From contig JACEFZ010028134.1 in assembly GCA_014155875.1 (NCBI GenBank), positions 702,501-766,500 of the forward strand: DNA of 64,000 nt. Direction: 5' to 3'. The position numbers were made by a program, and so were the translations under genes. Position 1 is the stretch's first letter. Every line of letters begins with the position of its first letter. Source of the stretch: Cepaea nemoralis. Lineage: Eukaryota; Mollusca; Gastropoda; Stylommatophora; Helicidae. Of the stretch, positions 10,833-22,833 are shown piece by piece. Below the pieces are notes generated by a model that saw only the letters and a list, made by a program, of their open reading frames with translations, was not told the DNA's origin and did not search any database.

Positions 10833-11945
10833 TTACTGACACTCTTCTGGCTTTGTTCAGTGAGACAGGTAATGACACTCTCCTGGCTTTGTTCAGTGAG
10901 ACAGGTAATGACACTCTCCTGACTTTGTTCAGTGAGACAGATAATGACACTCTCGTGGCTTTGTTCAGTGAGAAGGTAATGACACTCTTCTGGCTTTGTT
11001 CAGTGAGACAGGTACTGACACTCTTCTGGCTTTGTTCAGTGATACAGGTAATGACACTCTTCTGGCTTTGTTCAGTGAGACAGGTAATGACACTCTTCTA
11101 GCTTTGTTCAGTGAGACAGGTACTGACACTCTTCTGGCTTTGTTCAGTGAGACATGTACTGACACTCTTCTGGCTTTGTTCACTGAGACAGGTAATGGCA
11201 CTCTCCTGGCTTTGTTCAGTGAGACGGGTAATGACACTCTCCTGGCTTTGTTCAGTGAGACAGGTACTGACACTCTTCTGGCTTTGTTCAGTGAGACAGG
11301 TACTGACACTCTTCTGGCTTTGTTCAGTGAGACAGGTACTGACACTCTTCTGGCTTTGTTCAGTGAGACATGTACTGACACTCTTCTGGCTTTGTTCACT
11401 GAGACAGGTAATGGCACTCTCCTGGCTTTGTTCAGTGAGACGGGTAATGACACTCTCCTGGCTTTGTTCAGTGAGACAGGTACTGACACTCTTCTGGCTT
11501 TGTTCAGTGAGACAGGTACTGACACTCTTCTGGCTTTGTTCAGTGAGACAGGTACTGACACTCTTCTGGCTTTGTTCAGTGAGACAGGTACTGGCACTCT
11601 TCTGGCTTTGTTCAGTGAGACAGGTACTGACACTCTTCTGGCTTTGTTCAGTGAGACAGGTAATGACACTCTCCTGGCTTTGTTCAGTGAGACAGGTAAT
11701 GACATTTTTCTGGCTTTGTTCAGTGAGACAGGTACTGACACTCTTCTGGCTTTGTTCAGTGAGACAGGTACTGACACTCTTCTGGCTTTGTTCAGTGAGA
11801 CAGGTACTGACACTCTTCTGGCTTTGTTCAGTGAGACAGGTACTGATACTCTTCTGGCTTTGTTCAGTGAGACAGGTACTGACACTCTTCTGGCTTTGTT
11901 CAGTGATACAGGTACTGACACTCTTCTGGCTTTATTCAGTCAGAC
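10833..11945. repeat. 36-bp minisatellite, about 31 copies
   Basis: The unit is GACACTCTTCTGGCTTTG followed by TTCAGTGAGACAGGTACT. Because 36 is a multiple of three, the array is open for over 300 codons on both strands (DTLLALFSETGT on plus, VSVPVSLNKARR on minus). A one-base deletion at about 10974 shifts the frame. There is no start context, splice signal or flanking coding sequence, so I treat the ORFs as by-products. Confidence 0.95.
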
Positions 11946-11949
11946 AGTG

Positions 11950-12340
11950 CAGTTACGGATGAAGCAGTGCAGTTCTGGCATAAATACGTCAATGTTTGTT
12001 TTGTTGCTACTCAAAATATGAATATACTTTTGTAAAATTCCACAGACTAAAGTGTCAGCGCATAGAAAACGGGGAAGGCGAAGACTGCATCAACACATTT
12101 GTAGTCAACAATGAAACCGTCTTCTGCAACGAATGAATTCGTTGAAGATTGTCGTAGTCAAGGGACATAATGATTAAAAGTTGTGTTAAACACATTAAAT
12201 CTATTAGTTTATTGTATATAAAACACATGTTTTTGTATATATTACACATGTTTTTGAATATAAAACACAAGTTTTTGTATATAAAACGCATGTTTTTGTA
12301 TACATATTGGTTTTTCTTATTTCTGCGTATCTATCTGCCG
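11950..12340. other. AT-rich spacer with short tandem
   Basis: Four imperfect copies of a TATAAAACACATGTTTTTGT-type unit lie at about 12215-12305. Nothing else is recognised. Confidence 0.6.
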
Positions 12341-12344
12341 AACA

Positions 12345-12720
12345 TTGGGCGGCGCTTACCAAACCCGACACCCCATATTGTGCCAACGGCTTCGGGCAGT
12401 AGAGCGCAATTGGGAGGGTACAAGCCTTATTCTGATGCGAGGAAATGCAACCTAAAGACAAAATGTCATGACAGGGCAGACCAGGCCCTAAGCCTTGGTT
12501 GGGAGCTGGTATAGGATCGAAGCTCCGACAGGCTGACAGTTAGAGCATTGCTTTGCTGATCCAGCAGCTTCTGCAGCTTCTCTTGTTCCAGATGTATTGG
12601 TGTTACCTTTCCTCTGAAGTGAACTAGGCAGGCCGAGAGAGGGATCATGCTGCATGGACAACACATGATCTCTATATTTTAGCCCAGGCTTTGTGCTATG
12701 GAGAGGCAATAACTCCATCC
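12345..12720 (-). mobile_element. dispersed repeat family F, minus copy
   Basis: The inverse complement of 51125-51560: GAACATTGGGCGGCGCTTAC, CAACGGCTTCGGGCAG, AGGCCGAGAGAGGGATCATG and AGCCCAGGCTTTGTGCTATG occur in the expected order. It ends shortly before the 5' region of the LINE beginning at about 12780. Confidence 0.6.
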
Positions 12721-12971
12721 CTGGTCTTAACCGGTCTCGGAATCAAAGCGAGAGCAACTGTTACGGGTTATAAGTCCATGTCAATTGGCGTAGACATGAG
12801 ACGCCACGTGTTGCCTCTGATGGTGGGAGACACCTACAGGTGTCACTGATCAGCTACCGCCCGCCTCAAGCTGGGCAGCCCCCAGCCAATTTGGTGCTGA
12901 TCCACCACAGCCTGTCTGCTTCAATGGGTGCTTGAGGCTAGGACAAAATCTGAATCACAGGCTGTAAAACC

Positions 12972-13694
12972 AATGCACCAGGTACTAATAAAAAGAAAAA
13001 CAGACACCTTAAGCTACGGCTTGCAACCTGGAACGTGAGAACCATGTGTCCAGGATTTTCCACCGACTTGACCAATATTGACGATGTGAGAAAAACGGCT
13101 GTGATTGATGCCGAACTCAATCGTCTTAACATTGATATTGCTGGCCTGCAGGAGACTCGGCTTGCTCAGGAAGGGTCACTCAGGGAAAACAATTACACCT
13201 TTTTTCTTTGGAAGGGTAGAGGGTATGCAGAAAAAAGACAGCACGGTGTGGGATTTGCAGTGAAGAATTCGCTACTGGGAATGATTGACATTCCAGCAGG
13301 AGGAAATGAAAGACTATTATCCCTGCGCTTGGCAACCTCTTGTGGTTGTGCCACCATTATTACTGCATATGCACCGACACTCGATTCCTTTGATGATGTG
13401 AAGGATTCGTTCTATGAGGATTTAGACTCCGTGATCAAGGCAGTTCCAAATTCTGACTACATTTATATGCTCGGTGATTTCAATGCTCGTGTGGGCAAGG
13501 ACTCGAGTTCATGGCCAGTGTGCCTTGGAAAATACAACATCGGTCGCATAAATGAAAATGGGCAAAGGCTGCTAAAGTTTGCACCAGAAATGGCTTTTTT
13601 AAAACAAAAGATCTGCATAAGGTCACATGGAAACATCCAAGATCCGGCCATTGGCACCAGCTTGACTTCATCATCACACGGAGACAACATCTGA
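12972..13694 (+). pseudogene. LINE-G endonuclease domain (exonuclease-endonuclease-phosphatase fold)
   Basis: The open frame runs from about 12960. The motifs are LRLATWNVRTM (N-terminal Asn), GLQETR (metal-binding Glu), TAYAPT, LGDFNARVG (Asp/Asn pair) and, after a frameshift near 13605, HWHQLDFIITRR (the final Asp/His block). This is the target-nicking endonuclease of LINEs. The family usually starts translation upstream of LRLATWN, and an in-frame stop near 12950 removes any start here. The end is broken by a 68-bp tandem duplication (13691-13826). Confidence 0.85.
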
Positions 13695-13826
13695 ACCATA
13701 CATCACTGACTCGAAGTTACCACAGTGCTGACTGTGATACGGATAATTCTTTGGTTGTCTGAACCATACATCATTGACTCGAAGTTACCACATTGCTGAC
13801 TGTGATACGGATAATTCGTTGGTTGT
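13691..13826. repeat. 68-bp tandem duplication in LINE-G
   Basis: CTGAACCATACATCACTGAC at 13691 and its near copy at 13759 start two 68-bp units with about three differences. 68 is not a multiple of three, so the frame is lost. Confidence 0.9.
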
Positions 13827-14277
13827 TGCAAGGGTTAGACTGAGACCAAAGAGAATCTACACAACTAAACACAAATCCCAGGATTAATATTATTAACACT
13901 CACGATCCGGAAAAGTGCTTTCAGTTTCAACAGCAACTTTAAGACGCTTTCACTGATACACCAGAAAATTGTACAGTAAGTGAAAGGTGGGGTAAACTTA
14001 AGGAAACTCTTTATAAAACTGCGGTAGGGGTTTACGGCACTGTGGATCATAAGAGGCAGGACTGGTTTGCGGCCAACAGCGAGACTCTGCAGCCCTTGAT
14101 TGATAAGAAGAAGAAAGCTCTCTTAAGAAACAAGGAAAGACCAACGCATAACACTCTCACGAGCTGAAGCAAGCTAGGAAGGATGTGCAAAAGACTGCCA
14201 GGTAGTGTGCAAATGATTATTGGATCAAATTATATAAGGCCATTCAAATAGCAAGTGATAAGGGAGACATCAAAAGT

Positions 14278-15378
14278 ATGTATGAAGGAATAAAGAAAGC
14301 CTGTGGTCCAATGATCAAAAGAAGTGCACCATTGAAAACCTTCACTGGAGAAATCATCACTTATAAGAAACAGCAGATGGACAGATGGGTAGAGCACTAT
14401 TTAGAGCTTTACTCAAGTGAGACCAAACTAACGGATGATGCCCTCAACGCCATAGAGGCCCTGCCAACTCTTGACCACCTGGACACACTTCCCACCATAA
14501 CAGAAGTTAAGTGTGCTATAAATGAACTTGCATCTGACAAGGCTCCAGGTAAGGATGGGATTCCAATAGAGGTTATCAGGAGTGGGCAAAACACACTCAC
14601 TCTACAGATCCACCAGCTAATAGAACTATGCTGGTAAGAAGGACAAGTCCTACAGGATTTCAAAAATTCAAGCATCATAAAACTGTACAAGAACAAGGGC
14701 GATCTGAGCGACTGCAACAACTATAGGGGTATCTCACTTCTGTGTATTGTTGTAAAAGTATTTGCCAGAATTGTTCTGCGCAGACTTCAAGTCCTAGGAG
14801 ATCAAGTCTACCCCGAATCACAGTGTGGTTTTCGACAGAACCGGTCTACCATTGATATGATATTCTCATTGCGACAAATGCAAGAAAAAATGCCGTGAAC
14901 AGAATCAACCACTGTTTATTGCCTTCATCGACCTCACAAAGGCATTTGATTTGGTCAGTCGTGAGGGTCTGTTCTAGGTACTAAAGAAGATTGGCTGCCC
15001 ACCAACTCTTCTGTCCATCGTGGAATCGTTCCACACAGGCATGAAGGGTATAATCAAGTTTGATGGTGCAACTTCTGAAGAGTTTGAAATCAAGAGTGGA
15101 GTTAAGCAAGGTTGTGTACTAGCTCCCACCCTCTTTGGAATATACTTTTCATTTCTACTGAAATATGCCTTTCGTGATCAGGATGGTGGTATATACATCC
15201 ACTCACGCTCGGATGGCGGCCTCTACAATGCTCAGAGATTGAAGGCCAAGACCAAAATTAGAAGGGTACTGATCAGAGAGTTGCTTTTTGCAGATGATGC
15301 TGCATTTACGACCCACTCCGAGGAAAAATTACAATGCCTACTATCTGCATTCTCCAATGCTTGTTCTGAATTTGGTTT
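14278..15378 (+). pseudogene. LINE-G reverse transcriptase, fingers and palm
   Basis: Motifs in order are ASDKAPGKDGIPIEV, KLYKNKGDLSDCNNYRGISL, ESQCGFRQNRSTIDMIFSL, FIDLTKAFD (motif A Asp), SGVKQGCVLAPTLFGIYFS (motif B) and LLFADDAAF (catalytic FADD, about 15282-15308). The catalytic residues are intact, but there is a stop near 14640, a frameshift near 14890 in an A-run and a stop near 14978. The protein copies LINE RNA at nicked target DNA. The sequence is cut at 15378 by the inserted family-H element. Confidence 0.85.
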
Positions 15379-16073
15379 CTTCTTTGCGTTCATCCGGAGT
15401 GTTTTTTCAGATGTGATTGCGGTGTGTCTAGTTAGGCACCCTCGGGTCGAAACCCTCAGGCCAACACATCCGGCTTTTAGCGTGCATTTTTGACCAGGTT
15501 AGCATTCCTGGGAGACTCTCACTTTTGTGGTACTGTCCACCTCCCAGCTGGTAAAGTTGGAAGAGTCGGAGACTGCACGGTCATCCCTCAAATGAAGGCA
15601 GGGACAGTCCATAGCATTTTCCGCCATCCTGGGTGGCTTCCATAATTGCAGGGCCGGCACATAGCGCCCTGGTACTGGGCACACAGAGGGAATCGTCACG
15701 TCCTGCTCATGGCTGCTTTAATTCCTCACTTCAATATATTGGGCATTTCGTTCACCCCGAGCCTTTCCCGCACAAACCAAGCTGGTCTGCAGTCAGTATC
15801 CACTAAGCGAGTTTTTCGGACATGTGCTTGTCGTTGTGTCCGTCAGAGCTGTTCCAGACACGTCGGACATTCGGAAACTACCTAGTCAGAGCTGTTCCGA
15901 ACAAGAGCGGCATTCGGAAACTAGGTAGTCAGAGCTGTTCCTAGCACAAGAGACAACCGGACGAGACAATTCACTCGGACGTAATTGCGTAGTGTCAATT
16001 TTTAGTTTGCCACCCGTAGGACGACACTTCCGACTTCCGGCGGGCATTTTTTAATGAGGTTAGCCTTCCTCTG
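15379..16073 (-). mobile_element. family H retroposon inserted in LINE-G, 11-bp target duplication
   Basis: The direct repeat GAATTTGGTTT is at 15368-15378 and 16074-16084. Read on the minus strand, the insert begins GAGGAAGGCTAACCTC and ends CCGGATGAACGCAAAGAAG, i.e. with a GAA-type tail. The same sequence forms the second half of the dimeric repeat at 41380-42727, and a 144-bp 3' piece lies at 18557-18700. No ORF or Pol III box was recognised. Confidence 0.85.
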
Positions 16074-16860
16074 GAATTTGGTTTAATAATTAGCAAAAAG
16101 AAAAAACAGATTATGTCACAAGGTGCACATGGAGTACTATCAATCTTTATTGACGAAGCCGAACTAGAGGTGGTAGACAATTTTACATATTTAGGATCAG
16201 TGGTAAATAGCAAATTATCCCCAGATCAGGAAATCAACATCCGGATTGGTAAGGCAACAACAACAATGAACAGGTTAAGAAAAAGAGTCTAGGAGAACAG
16301 GAAGCTTATTGCCAAAACAAAAGTCCTTGTCTATCAAGCCTGTGTCCTTAGCACTCTTCTTTATGGCAATGAAGCCTGGGCAGCTTACTCACACCAAGAG
16401 AAACATTTAAATAGCTTTCATATGCGGTGTCTGCGAAGAATTCTTGGTATTAAGTGGCAAGACAATCTCACAAATACTGAAGTATTGGAAAGATCAGGTT
16501 GTGTGACGGTTTATTCTATCTTAGGAGGATGGATGATGGTAGAATAATAAAGGACATCTTTTTTGGTGAATTACAGATGGGTAAAAGATCTCAGGGTCGG
16601 CCTCTACTAGGATACAAAGATGTGTGTAAGCGGGACATGATTGATACAGGCATTTATAATGCACATTGGGAGCACGTCGCCGCTGAACGTGTTGCATGGA
16701 GTGCAAATATCAGAAATGGAATAAGGACAAAGGAGAAAATTATTGCAGATAAGTCACACCCGAGCATGTGAGACGTAAGGTGGTGCATGATGGTGGAAAT
16801 TACCATGTGTTCACATGCACCCATTGTGGACGAACATTTACAGTGCGAATTGGCCTTATC
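16074..16860 (+). pseudogene. LINE-G RT thumb, C-terminal region and zinc finger
   Basis: Downstream of the insertion the LINE resumes with SKKKKQIMSQGAHG, EVVDNFTYLGSVV, KVLVYQACVLSTLLYG, LNSFHMRCLRRILGIKWQD, then a coding stretch with GRPLLGYKDVCKRDM and WEHVAAERVAW. After a stop at 16769 a shifted frame gives FTCTHCGRTFTVRIGL, a Cys-x2-Cys finger half typical of C-termini in this LINE type, whose histidines are lost. A stop interrupts near 16290. Confidence 0.75.
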
Positions 16861-18543
16861 AGTGTCGCGGAAAATCTTGATAGTTTCGATCGATGACAAA
16901 CAAGACCCGACATTCGTCTACAAAAACAGGCAATCCTTTAATGAGCAGGGGACTGAGGAACAAAATAAGTCGCGTCAAATGTCTACACCAGGTCGGAATT
17001 TTGTTAACAAGTTGTTGCTCGAGACGGGACAGAAGTGCCATCCGTCTGCAAGGCGGTAGTCGGCCTTTGATGTTGTAGACGGAATGTCTGGACAGACGTC
17101 GGAGAGGTCTTGTGATGTAGGGGACATGATTCCCCAGATCCCAGATTAGCGGGACTCTCGGAAGTGCCGGGACAAGTCCCAGATGAAAGCAAACTAGACG
17201 GCGGATTGATTCCAGTCAGTCTAAAACAGGCGGGGAAAGCCAGACTCTGGACTGATAAGCGTCTAGACTTTTTGGTGACGTCACTCAAGCCCCGATTTAA
17301 AACCAGTTGCGGTAAACAAGTTGGAGTGAGTCGACCAAAAATTCTGAAGTGTTAAAGATCGACGCAGTATTCCGAGTTGTGTTAATTGAAAGAGACTATA
17401 GTGTCAAAGTGTTGATATTTATCGGCGGACATAGATCCGGTCTGTGATTGCATAGTCTCAATCATCAACCGGAATAGAAATATTGTAGTCTATTAATCAT
17501 ATCTAACTTAGAGTATGATTAGGAATAGAGTACAGTACTGTGCGGTGATAGAATGTTCTATAAGTGCCGTGCTAGAAAGTATTATAGGAGCGTCGGCACT
17601 AGTAACCTATTGTGTAGCTTTAACTAGCTTGTGTAATATATCATTTAACTCAGGGAGTTAAGGACAATGTAGTGGGATAATAATTAGAGAGATTGAGGAT
17701 GGTTGGGAGGGATGAAGGGAATGTGAAATGGTAGGATCTTCCAGTAGGGCATCTGCTGGGTTTCTACCCGTTTTGTTTAATCTTTCCTTGTGTTTCCATG
17801 TCTCAGACCAATGTGATGAGCTATTTGGCCGTATAACAGAGTTCGGTTCTCTGTTATAGATCTGAGTGCTGCTATCGGCCTACACTCACCTAATTAAGGT
17901 CAGAATTGAGTTGCTCTCACCAGGGGATTCTGTATTCTACAGGTTCCACTTACAGGTCCACTTGTTGATGGTGATACGATATACTACCAAGAAGTTAGTA
18001 TCAAAGTTGAAGAAAAATGATGGCTCACGGATTGAAGACAGAGGTTACTGAGAGGCTTGTACACTGGGCTCAAGGCCTAGTTGGTCTGCAGAAACCTGAC
18101 TTCTGCTGAGCAGGACTTGATGAACATATGTGTGATTTTTCCTTGAGTGATATGCTACATCACTGTAGAATCAGAACACTATACGTAACACATATACCAA
18201 TACACATAACTACCTGGAACATTAATAGGTTGTTTTTTTAATATGTGAAAAATCGTATAACCAGTGACTTATGAACAGTTATATTTTCCCATGTGACATT
18301 TAAGTTATTGGAAAGATTCTCTAATCAACAAACATTATTGAACAGTGTAAATTCATAGTGTTTGCTAGAGTGAAGACCAATATCGAACAGTGTCTATCAT
18401 TGATGACCAGCGTCCTGATTGTTCGAGAGTGATCGGAGAAAGTCGTCACGTGGCCGGAGAAACATCTTCTTGGTGAGGTTTTCTGTCCGGAATACTTGGT
18501 GCTGTTGTGTGCTCAGCACAGTGATGTAACTAACTTTGCTCCT
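16861..18543. other. no recognisable feature
   Basis: No conserved ORF, tandem array or repeat shared with the rest of the window was seen. Short open frames here have no recognisable motifs. Confidence 0.4.
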
Positions 18544-18556
18544 GATTCACTGGTCT

Positions 18557-18700
18557 TCTTCTTCTTCTTCGTTCATCCGGGAGTTTTTTTTCGGATGTGA
18601 TTGCGTTGTGCCTGTTTACAGCAGAGCTGCGTTCTTGCGCCGTTAGACCGACACATCCGACTTCTGCGGGCATTTGTTGACCAGGTTAACCTTCCCGGGG
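18557..18700 (-). mobile_element. family H, 144-bp truncated copy with 13-bp target duplication
   Basis: GATTCACTGGTCT occurs at 18544-18556 and again at 18701-18713. The insert on the minus strand starts CCCCGGGAAGGTTAACCTGG and ends with CGGATGAACGAAGAAGAAG, the same 3' end as at 15379 and 42727. It is 5'-truncated, as expected for target-primed retroposition. Confidence 0.9.
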
Positions 18701-19029
18701 GATTCACTGGTCTGATTCTACATACTCATTAGCATATTCGACACACATTCTACACATTACACACACCCACTTCTCACAAACATACTTTTTTCTTTAATAA
18801 ATTATTTGTTGTATTTATTCGTTAAAGCTAGAGTTGTTGAGTATGTTGTGTTGGGGAAGGATGAGAGGGGGTATGATCCAGGGGTGAGTGAGAGTAAGAA
18901 AGAGGTGTCTACAGACTGAAGGAGTTTTGTGGACGGATTCTGGTGGTTTCTCTAGGACAATAATATTGGGTTAATAAAAAATATGGGTGTTGTTTCCCCT
19001 CACTCCAGGGACGACACTAAAGTAATAAA

Positions 19030-19135
19030 GGATTACTACGACAATCAGTCACATTCGCTACCGCCATGGGTAAAAGTTATTATGCCTTTTTCATGCACAA
19101 ACTATCGTCTGTCAAGACGGCAAGGTACCAATGAC
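19030..19135 (-). mobile_element. family F fragment
   Basis: CATTCGCTACCGCCATGGG to ACTATCGTCTGTCAAGACGG is the inverse complement of 51030-51115 with moderate divergence. Sequence on either side (18714-19574) is otherwise unrecognised. Confidence 0.5.
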
Positions 19136-19574
19136 CGTATCTTCCTGATAAATTTGTCCAGAAGCAGTTTCTTGATTTGGGTCTATGATGTGCTAGGGTC
19201 ATCACATTTTGTAGGCCCGAAGGAATAGGTGGCCAGTCTTTTCATCTGTTGGCGGACGACGAGCACAGGCATCGAATCCATCAATCCTGATGATATTATC
19301 AGCGTTACCCCCTATCAACTCATCTTTCATATGAGGACATAAAAACAGAATTCTTTTAATAGTTGCGGAAAGTGTTGTTCTTAGTCATAAACAGTCCTCC
19401 GTGGAGTAAGCTCATAAATAAACACACACGTATTGTCTGGTGCGCATAGAAGTGAGAAGGAAATAGAGACGACAGGAGGTTTCTGCAGTAGTCCCCATTC
19501 CCCGAATGTTTTGGCCCTTTGCGTTAATTACATTCTCTGGGGAAATGGGTCCACCCCGGTCATGACCTCGGATG

Positions 19575-19752
19575 TGTTTCTCCTGTCGTACGTTCGTACC
19601 AAGTTTCGAGATGTTTTCGAGGCAAACCAACTCATTGGACAAACGGCACCAATACTAAAGAACAGACATGCATCAATAACTACTAAGAAAGCACTTTACA
19701 ACACAATCTTCCCACCAACTCTGTTACCAATGCCAAACCTGGACAATGACAG
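19575..19752 (+). pseudogene. LINE-E upstream part, left of the LTR element
   Basis: The plus-strand translation FRDVFEANQLIGQTAPILKN and HASITTKKALYNTIFPPTLL resembles the LINE region before MRFLRR. The last bases, CCAAACCTGGACAATGACAG, match the LINE-E copy at 3430-3855 across the LTR junction. The right half resumes at 29304. Confidence 0.65.
19748..19752. repeat. 5-bp target site duplication (left)
   Basis: GACAG here and at 29299-29303 flank the LTR element exactly. Confidence 0.9.
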
Positions 19753-20370
19753 TGTCAACAACTGATGTGTCAGGCATCATCGGATTACTTCTCCCACACC
19801 ACACAAGAAACTTGCAAGTCGTGTGAGAGGAAATAAATGGTACATTTTATTGCCGTTGGCTCTTTACAATTACAAAACAGTCGCTATCAAATCACACACA
19901 AAGCCACAGAATTGCCTATCACTAGTTTCCTAACCCTATTGCTAATCTCTATCTATTTGGCTACAAAAACTCCTATCGACACTAAACGATCTGCTCTCTA
20001 CGAAGTCAGTCCCCAGTCTGACTTTTCCTACACGCGTGACTACACAGCACGCGGAAGGACCTTGATGCGTCATTCGGCTTTTTGCGTGCCGTTACAATCG
20101 GCACGCTTGTAGCAGCCGTTCTCCTATTGAGTGGCACTCTTCTCCGTGGCTATCACGTAGGCGTGATTCTGTCGTGACCAGAGTACTAACTATCTGGTCG
20201 TTGCCTCCGTGTCTCATGAGAGAACTAGTTAATAGTCCCCCATTCTATCATCTACCCTGCCCTTATATCGGGGCACTGTATTACCTCTAATCTACTTGAG
20301 GTTGACCACTCTTCCCGGTGGTCTTCTATCTTGAGGCATACCTCCTGCCTTTATATTTCAGTCTTTGACA
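19753..20370 (-). repeat. 3' LTR of the Gmr1-type element
   Basis: This is 618 bp, with TGTCAACAACTGATG at the left and TCTTTGACA at the right on the plus strand. Differences from the partner include T/C near 19927, A/C near 20072, G/A near 20099 and C/T near 20359. It contains an open stretch of about 90 codons on the plus strand, which I regard as chance. Confidence 0.95.
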
Positions 20371-20388
20371 CACACCCTCCCCTCCTGT
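20371..20388 (-). promoter_or_regulatory. polypurine tract
   Basis: On the minus strand AGGAGGGGAGGGTGTG lies directly against the 3' LTR, the expected plus-strand DNA primer of an LTR retrotransposon. Confidence 0.8.
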
Positions 20389-22629
20389 GTTGCGTCATCA
20401 ACTTTGACTCATTGGTTGTGACGCAAGAGGTTTCTAAAAATTAGTGTATCTAATTTTTGTCAAAGACTGCTGATAACCTGGCTTTGGGTAACTCAATAGA
20501 CTTCTACTGACTATTGTCACAATGTAGTATCACTTTACTTGGCTACTGGCAATCGCCACAAACTTGTCTGGTTGGCGTGAGCCCTCTTCTCATCGCAATA
20601 TTATATTAATTAGAGGTATGTCTGAACCGGACCGTTGTCTTATAAGACCTGCCCTCAAATAGTAAATTAACTCACTACCCATACAAAGTTGACTTTCTTA
20701 GGGTCAACACATGAATTGCTTCATGTCCCCCATATAATATTAAACAACCATTACACAAGCTGTGTGCGACAGGCTTTACCTATTTCGCTTCCGCGTGTAA
20801 AGTTATCTTTCACTGTTAAGTTAGTGTTTCGTTGTCTATTATGTCCCCTGACCCGGAGTTTTCTCCCTTTGATCTACAAAAAATGTATGCAATTTATATG
20901 TTTGTTTTTCTGGTTGTTTGCGTGTTTGGATGTAATTTACACTATAATCTAACTTCTAACATGTGTATCTAACTATCATGTGTATGTAAGTTAGTTTTCA
21001 AGTGCCATAATTCGGTTAAATGTGGCCACAAACAAGTGTATAACACTAATTCGTGACTACGTTCCCGTCTTATGAGACTTAAAATACTTTCTCTAAGATC
21101 TATACTAAACTGCACACAACACATTCATGACAACACATTTTCAACATCGAAAACAAACACTTGACGCAGACAAAAATAAAAAGTCGCGTTGAGCGGCAGA
21201 AAAATTCCGCTGACTGATCTCACCCTCTCCTGTATAATTTACATTCGTTCTCACTTTCACACTTCTATCACACATCTTTTACCCTCACTTCTGTCACACA
21301 TCTTTTACCCTCACAATTATTTAACAACCTTGGAGTGACACTGTACAAGTTTGGCTCAGTTTGACAAAGTTGAGCTCAATGACTGTGCGTAAATTGCTGC
21401 ACGAGTCATGTATTTACACATATTTACATGTAAGAAACAGGGTTGATGGTTTGTACCCTGGTATTACTAACTACTATATTCTACTGAAATAATACTCTAA
21501 ATGCTGACATACTAATACTAGTTCTATAAATATGTATTTAATGTGTTACCTATTTTAATTTATTTAGCCACATTAATCCTGATATTTATCTAATCTAAGG
21601 GATGTAATCTAACTAATTAAGATGAAATTGATGTGAGATGAGTTATGTACCTTTATGAACTGGGTAATGTGAAATGTAATGAATTATGTACCTTTCTAAC
21701 ATGGGTAATGTGAAATATAATTATAACTAATGTTTTTAGATGAAAAAAAAAATATATGATTGATATTCTTAATCTAAATGATGTAAATGATGTATGTTTA
21801 ATTGTATAATCTTTTTATCCTATAATAATGATGTACATTAATCCTAATACTACATGATCACTTTTGTTAACTGGACTGGTTCATTAAGATGGGATGAACT
21901 CAAATGAAATGAAACAAAGTGAAACGTAATAAACCTAAATGGTAATAATACTATCTAAACTGTTTATTCTAGTTTATATTTAGCTGTTATTACGTTTAAA
22001 TTACTATCCTATTCTACTTTTAAGGTAAGTAAGTGGGTAAATTAATGATCTATCTAATTAATCCTGTCTAAACTACTTAAAAAAAATGAAAACTATTATA
22101 TTGTCTAAATCTAAATGTAAATTAAATTGACCTAATCTACCTATAATTTATCACTATATTAAAATGTTATAATACATATCACAATAAGTTTATATATACA
22201 TAGTATTTAAATACCTCAGGTTAGTCGTTGCCTTAATGTTCAGAAATTGCTTTCATTGGCATACTATATATTCACACTTGTCCTGGGTATATTAAACACA
22301 TTACACAGTCATACTTGTGTCCTATGGGTATTGCACCTGTAGAGTTCGATTGTGTCGTAGACCAGTATTTTCGTGTCTGTATTTATGTAATGTTCTGACA
22401 CTGTTTTTCTCTGCTTAACACAAATGATTCGCCGGAACACCTATGGAGCTTAGTAAGTAATGAGTTGTTCCAGTTCATACGGTGATACATTTGTTCTCGG
22501 AGCACAGTTCCTCTTTTAATGTCTATGGACACATGGTAGTTCGCTGTTCTTAGTACATAGTTCAGCACGTAATATCTATGTATTAGTATCAACATTTCAC
22601 ATAGAATATTCTAATGTACTAATAATCTA
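20389..22629. other. long non-coding 3' region of the Gmr1-type element
   Basis: About 2.2 kb of AT-rich sequence between the end of pol and the polypurine tract. No ORF over about 90 codons and no envelope-like features (signal peptide, transmembrane segment, furin site) were seen on either strand. Confidence 0.6.
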
Positions 22630-22833
22630 TTACTCTACACTCTTATGTGGAATTTCCGGTATTTCTACCTCAGATGGTCGACTAAGGGTATCAGCAAGAA
22701 TGTTGTCCTTACCCTTAATATGCTCTATACTAAACGTATAGTTTTGTAGTATTAGCGACCACCTGTATATACGGCACACCACTTTGTATGACCGTGATTG
22801 GGGAGTTGTCAGTCTGGACAACGAAGTGAACAC
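22630..22833 (-). pseudogene. RNase H C-terminus in shifted frame
   Basis: The segment YRWSLILQNYTFSIEHIKGKD followed by NILADTLSRP is the conserved end of gypsy RNase H. It is in a different frame from the main pol ORF, which runs on to a stop at 22730 with unrelated residues after TDNSPI. The change is equivalent to one extra base, located within about 22770-22815. A downstream SEVEIPEIPHKS tail ends at a stop at 22630. Confidence 0.85.

Larger units (their letters stand above)
12780..16860 (+). mobile_element. LINE-G, near-complete non-LTR retrotransposon, many breaks
   Basis: Plus-strand order: putative 5' leader (12780-12960), endonuclease (12970-13680), linker, reverse transcriptase (14280-15378), a 695-bp foreign insertion (15379-16073), the rest of RT and the C-terminal region (16074-16770), and a C2H2-like finger (16800-16860). 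This is the plan of an apurinic-endonuclease LINE. A simple-repeat tail was not identified. Several frameshifts, stops and a 68-bp duplication make it inactive. The clade (RTE/CR1/Jockey group) needs a tree. Confidence 0.85.

Noticed and set aside
10965..12021. 318- to 341-codon ORFs on both strands of the 36-bp array
   Set aside because: They arise because the unit length is a multiple of three and lacks stops. No gene context.
19837..20112. 91-codon ORF in the LTR, repeated at 28765-29040
   Set aside because: Identical because the LTRs are identical. Opposite strand to gag-pol and without a motif.
20389..22629. Envelope gene downstream of pol
   Set aside because: No long ORF, signal peptide or transmembrane segment on either strand; nothing supports a retroviral third gene.
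22770..22815. Programmed frameshift in RNase H
   Set aside because: No slippery sequence; the shift is equivalent to one extra base and would be in the middle of a domain, so it is treated as a mutation.
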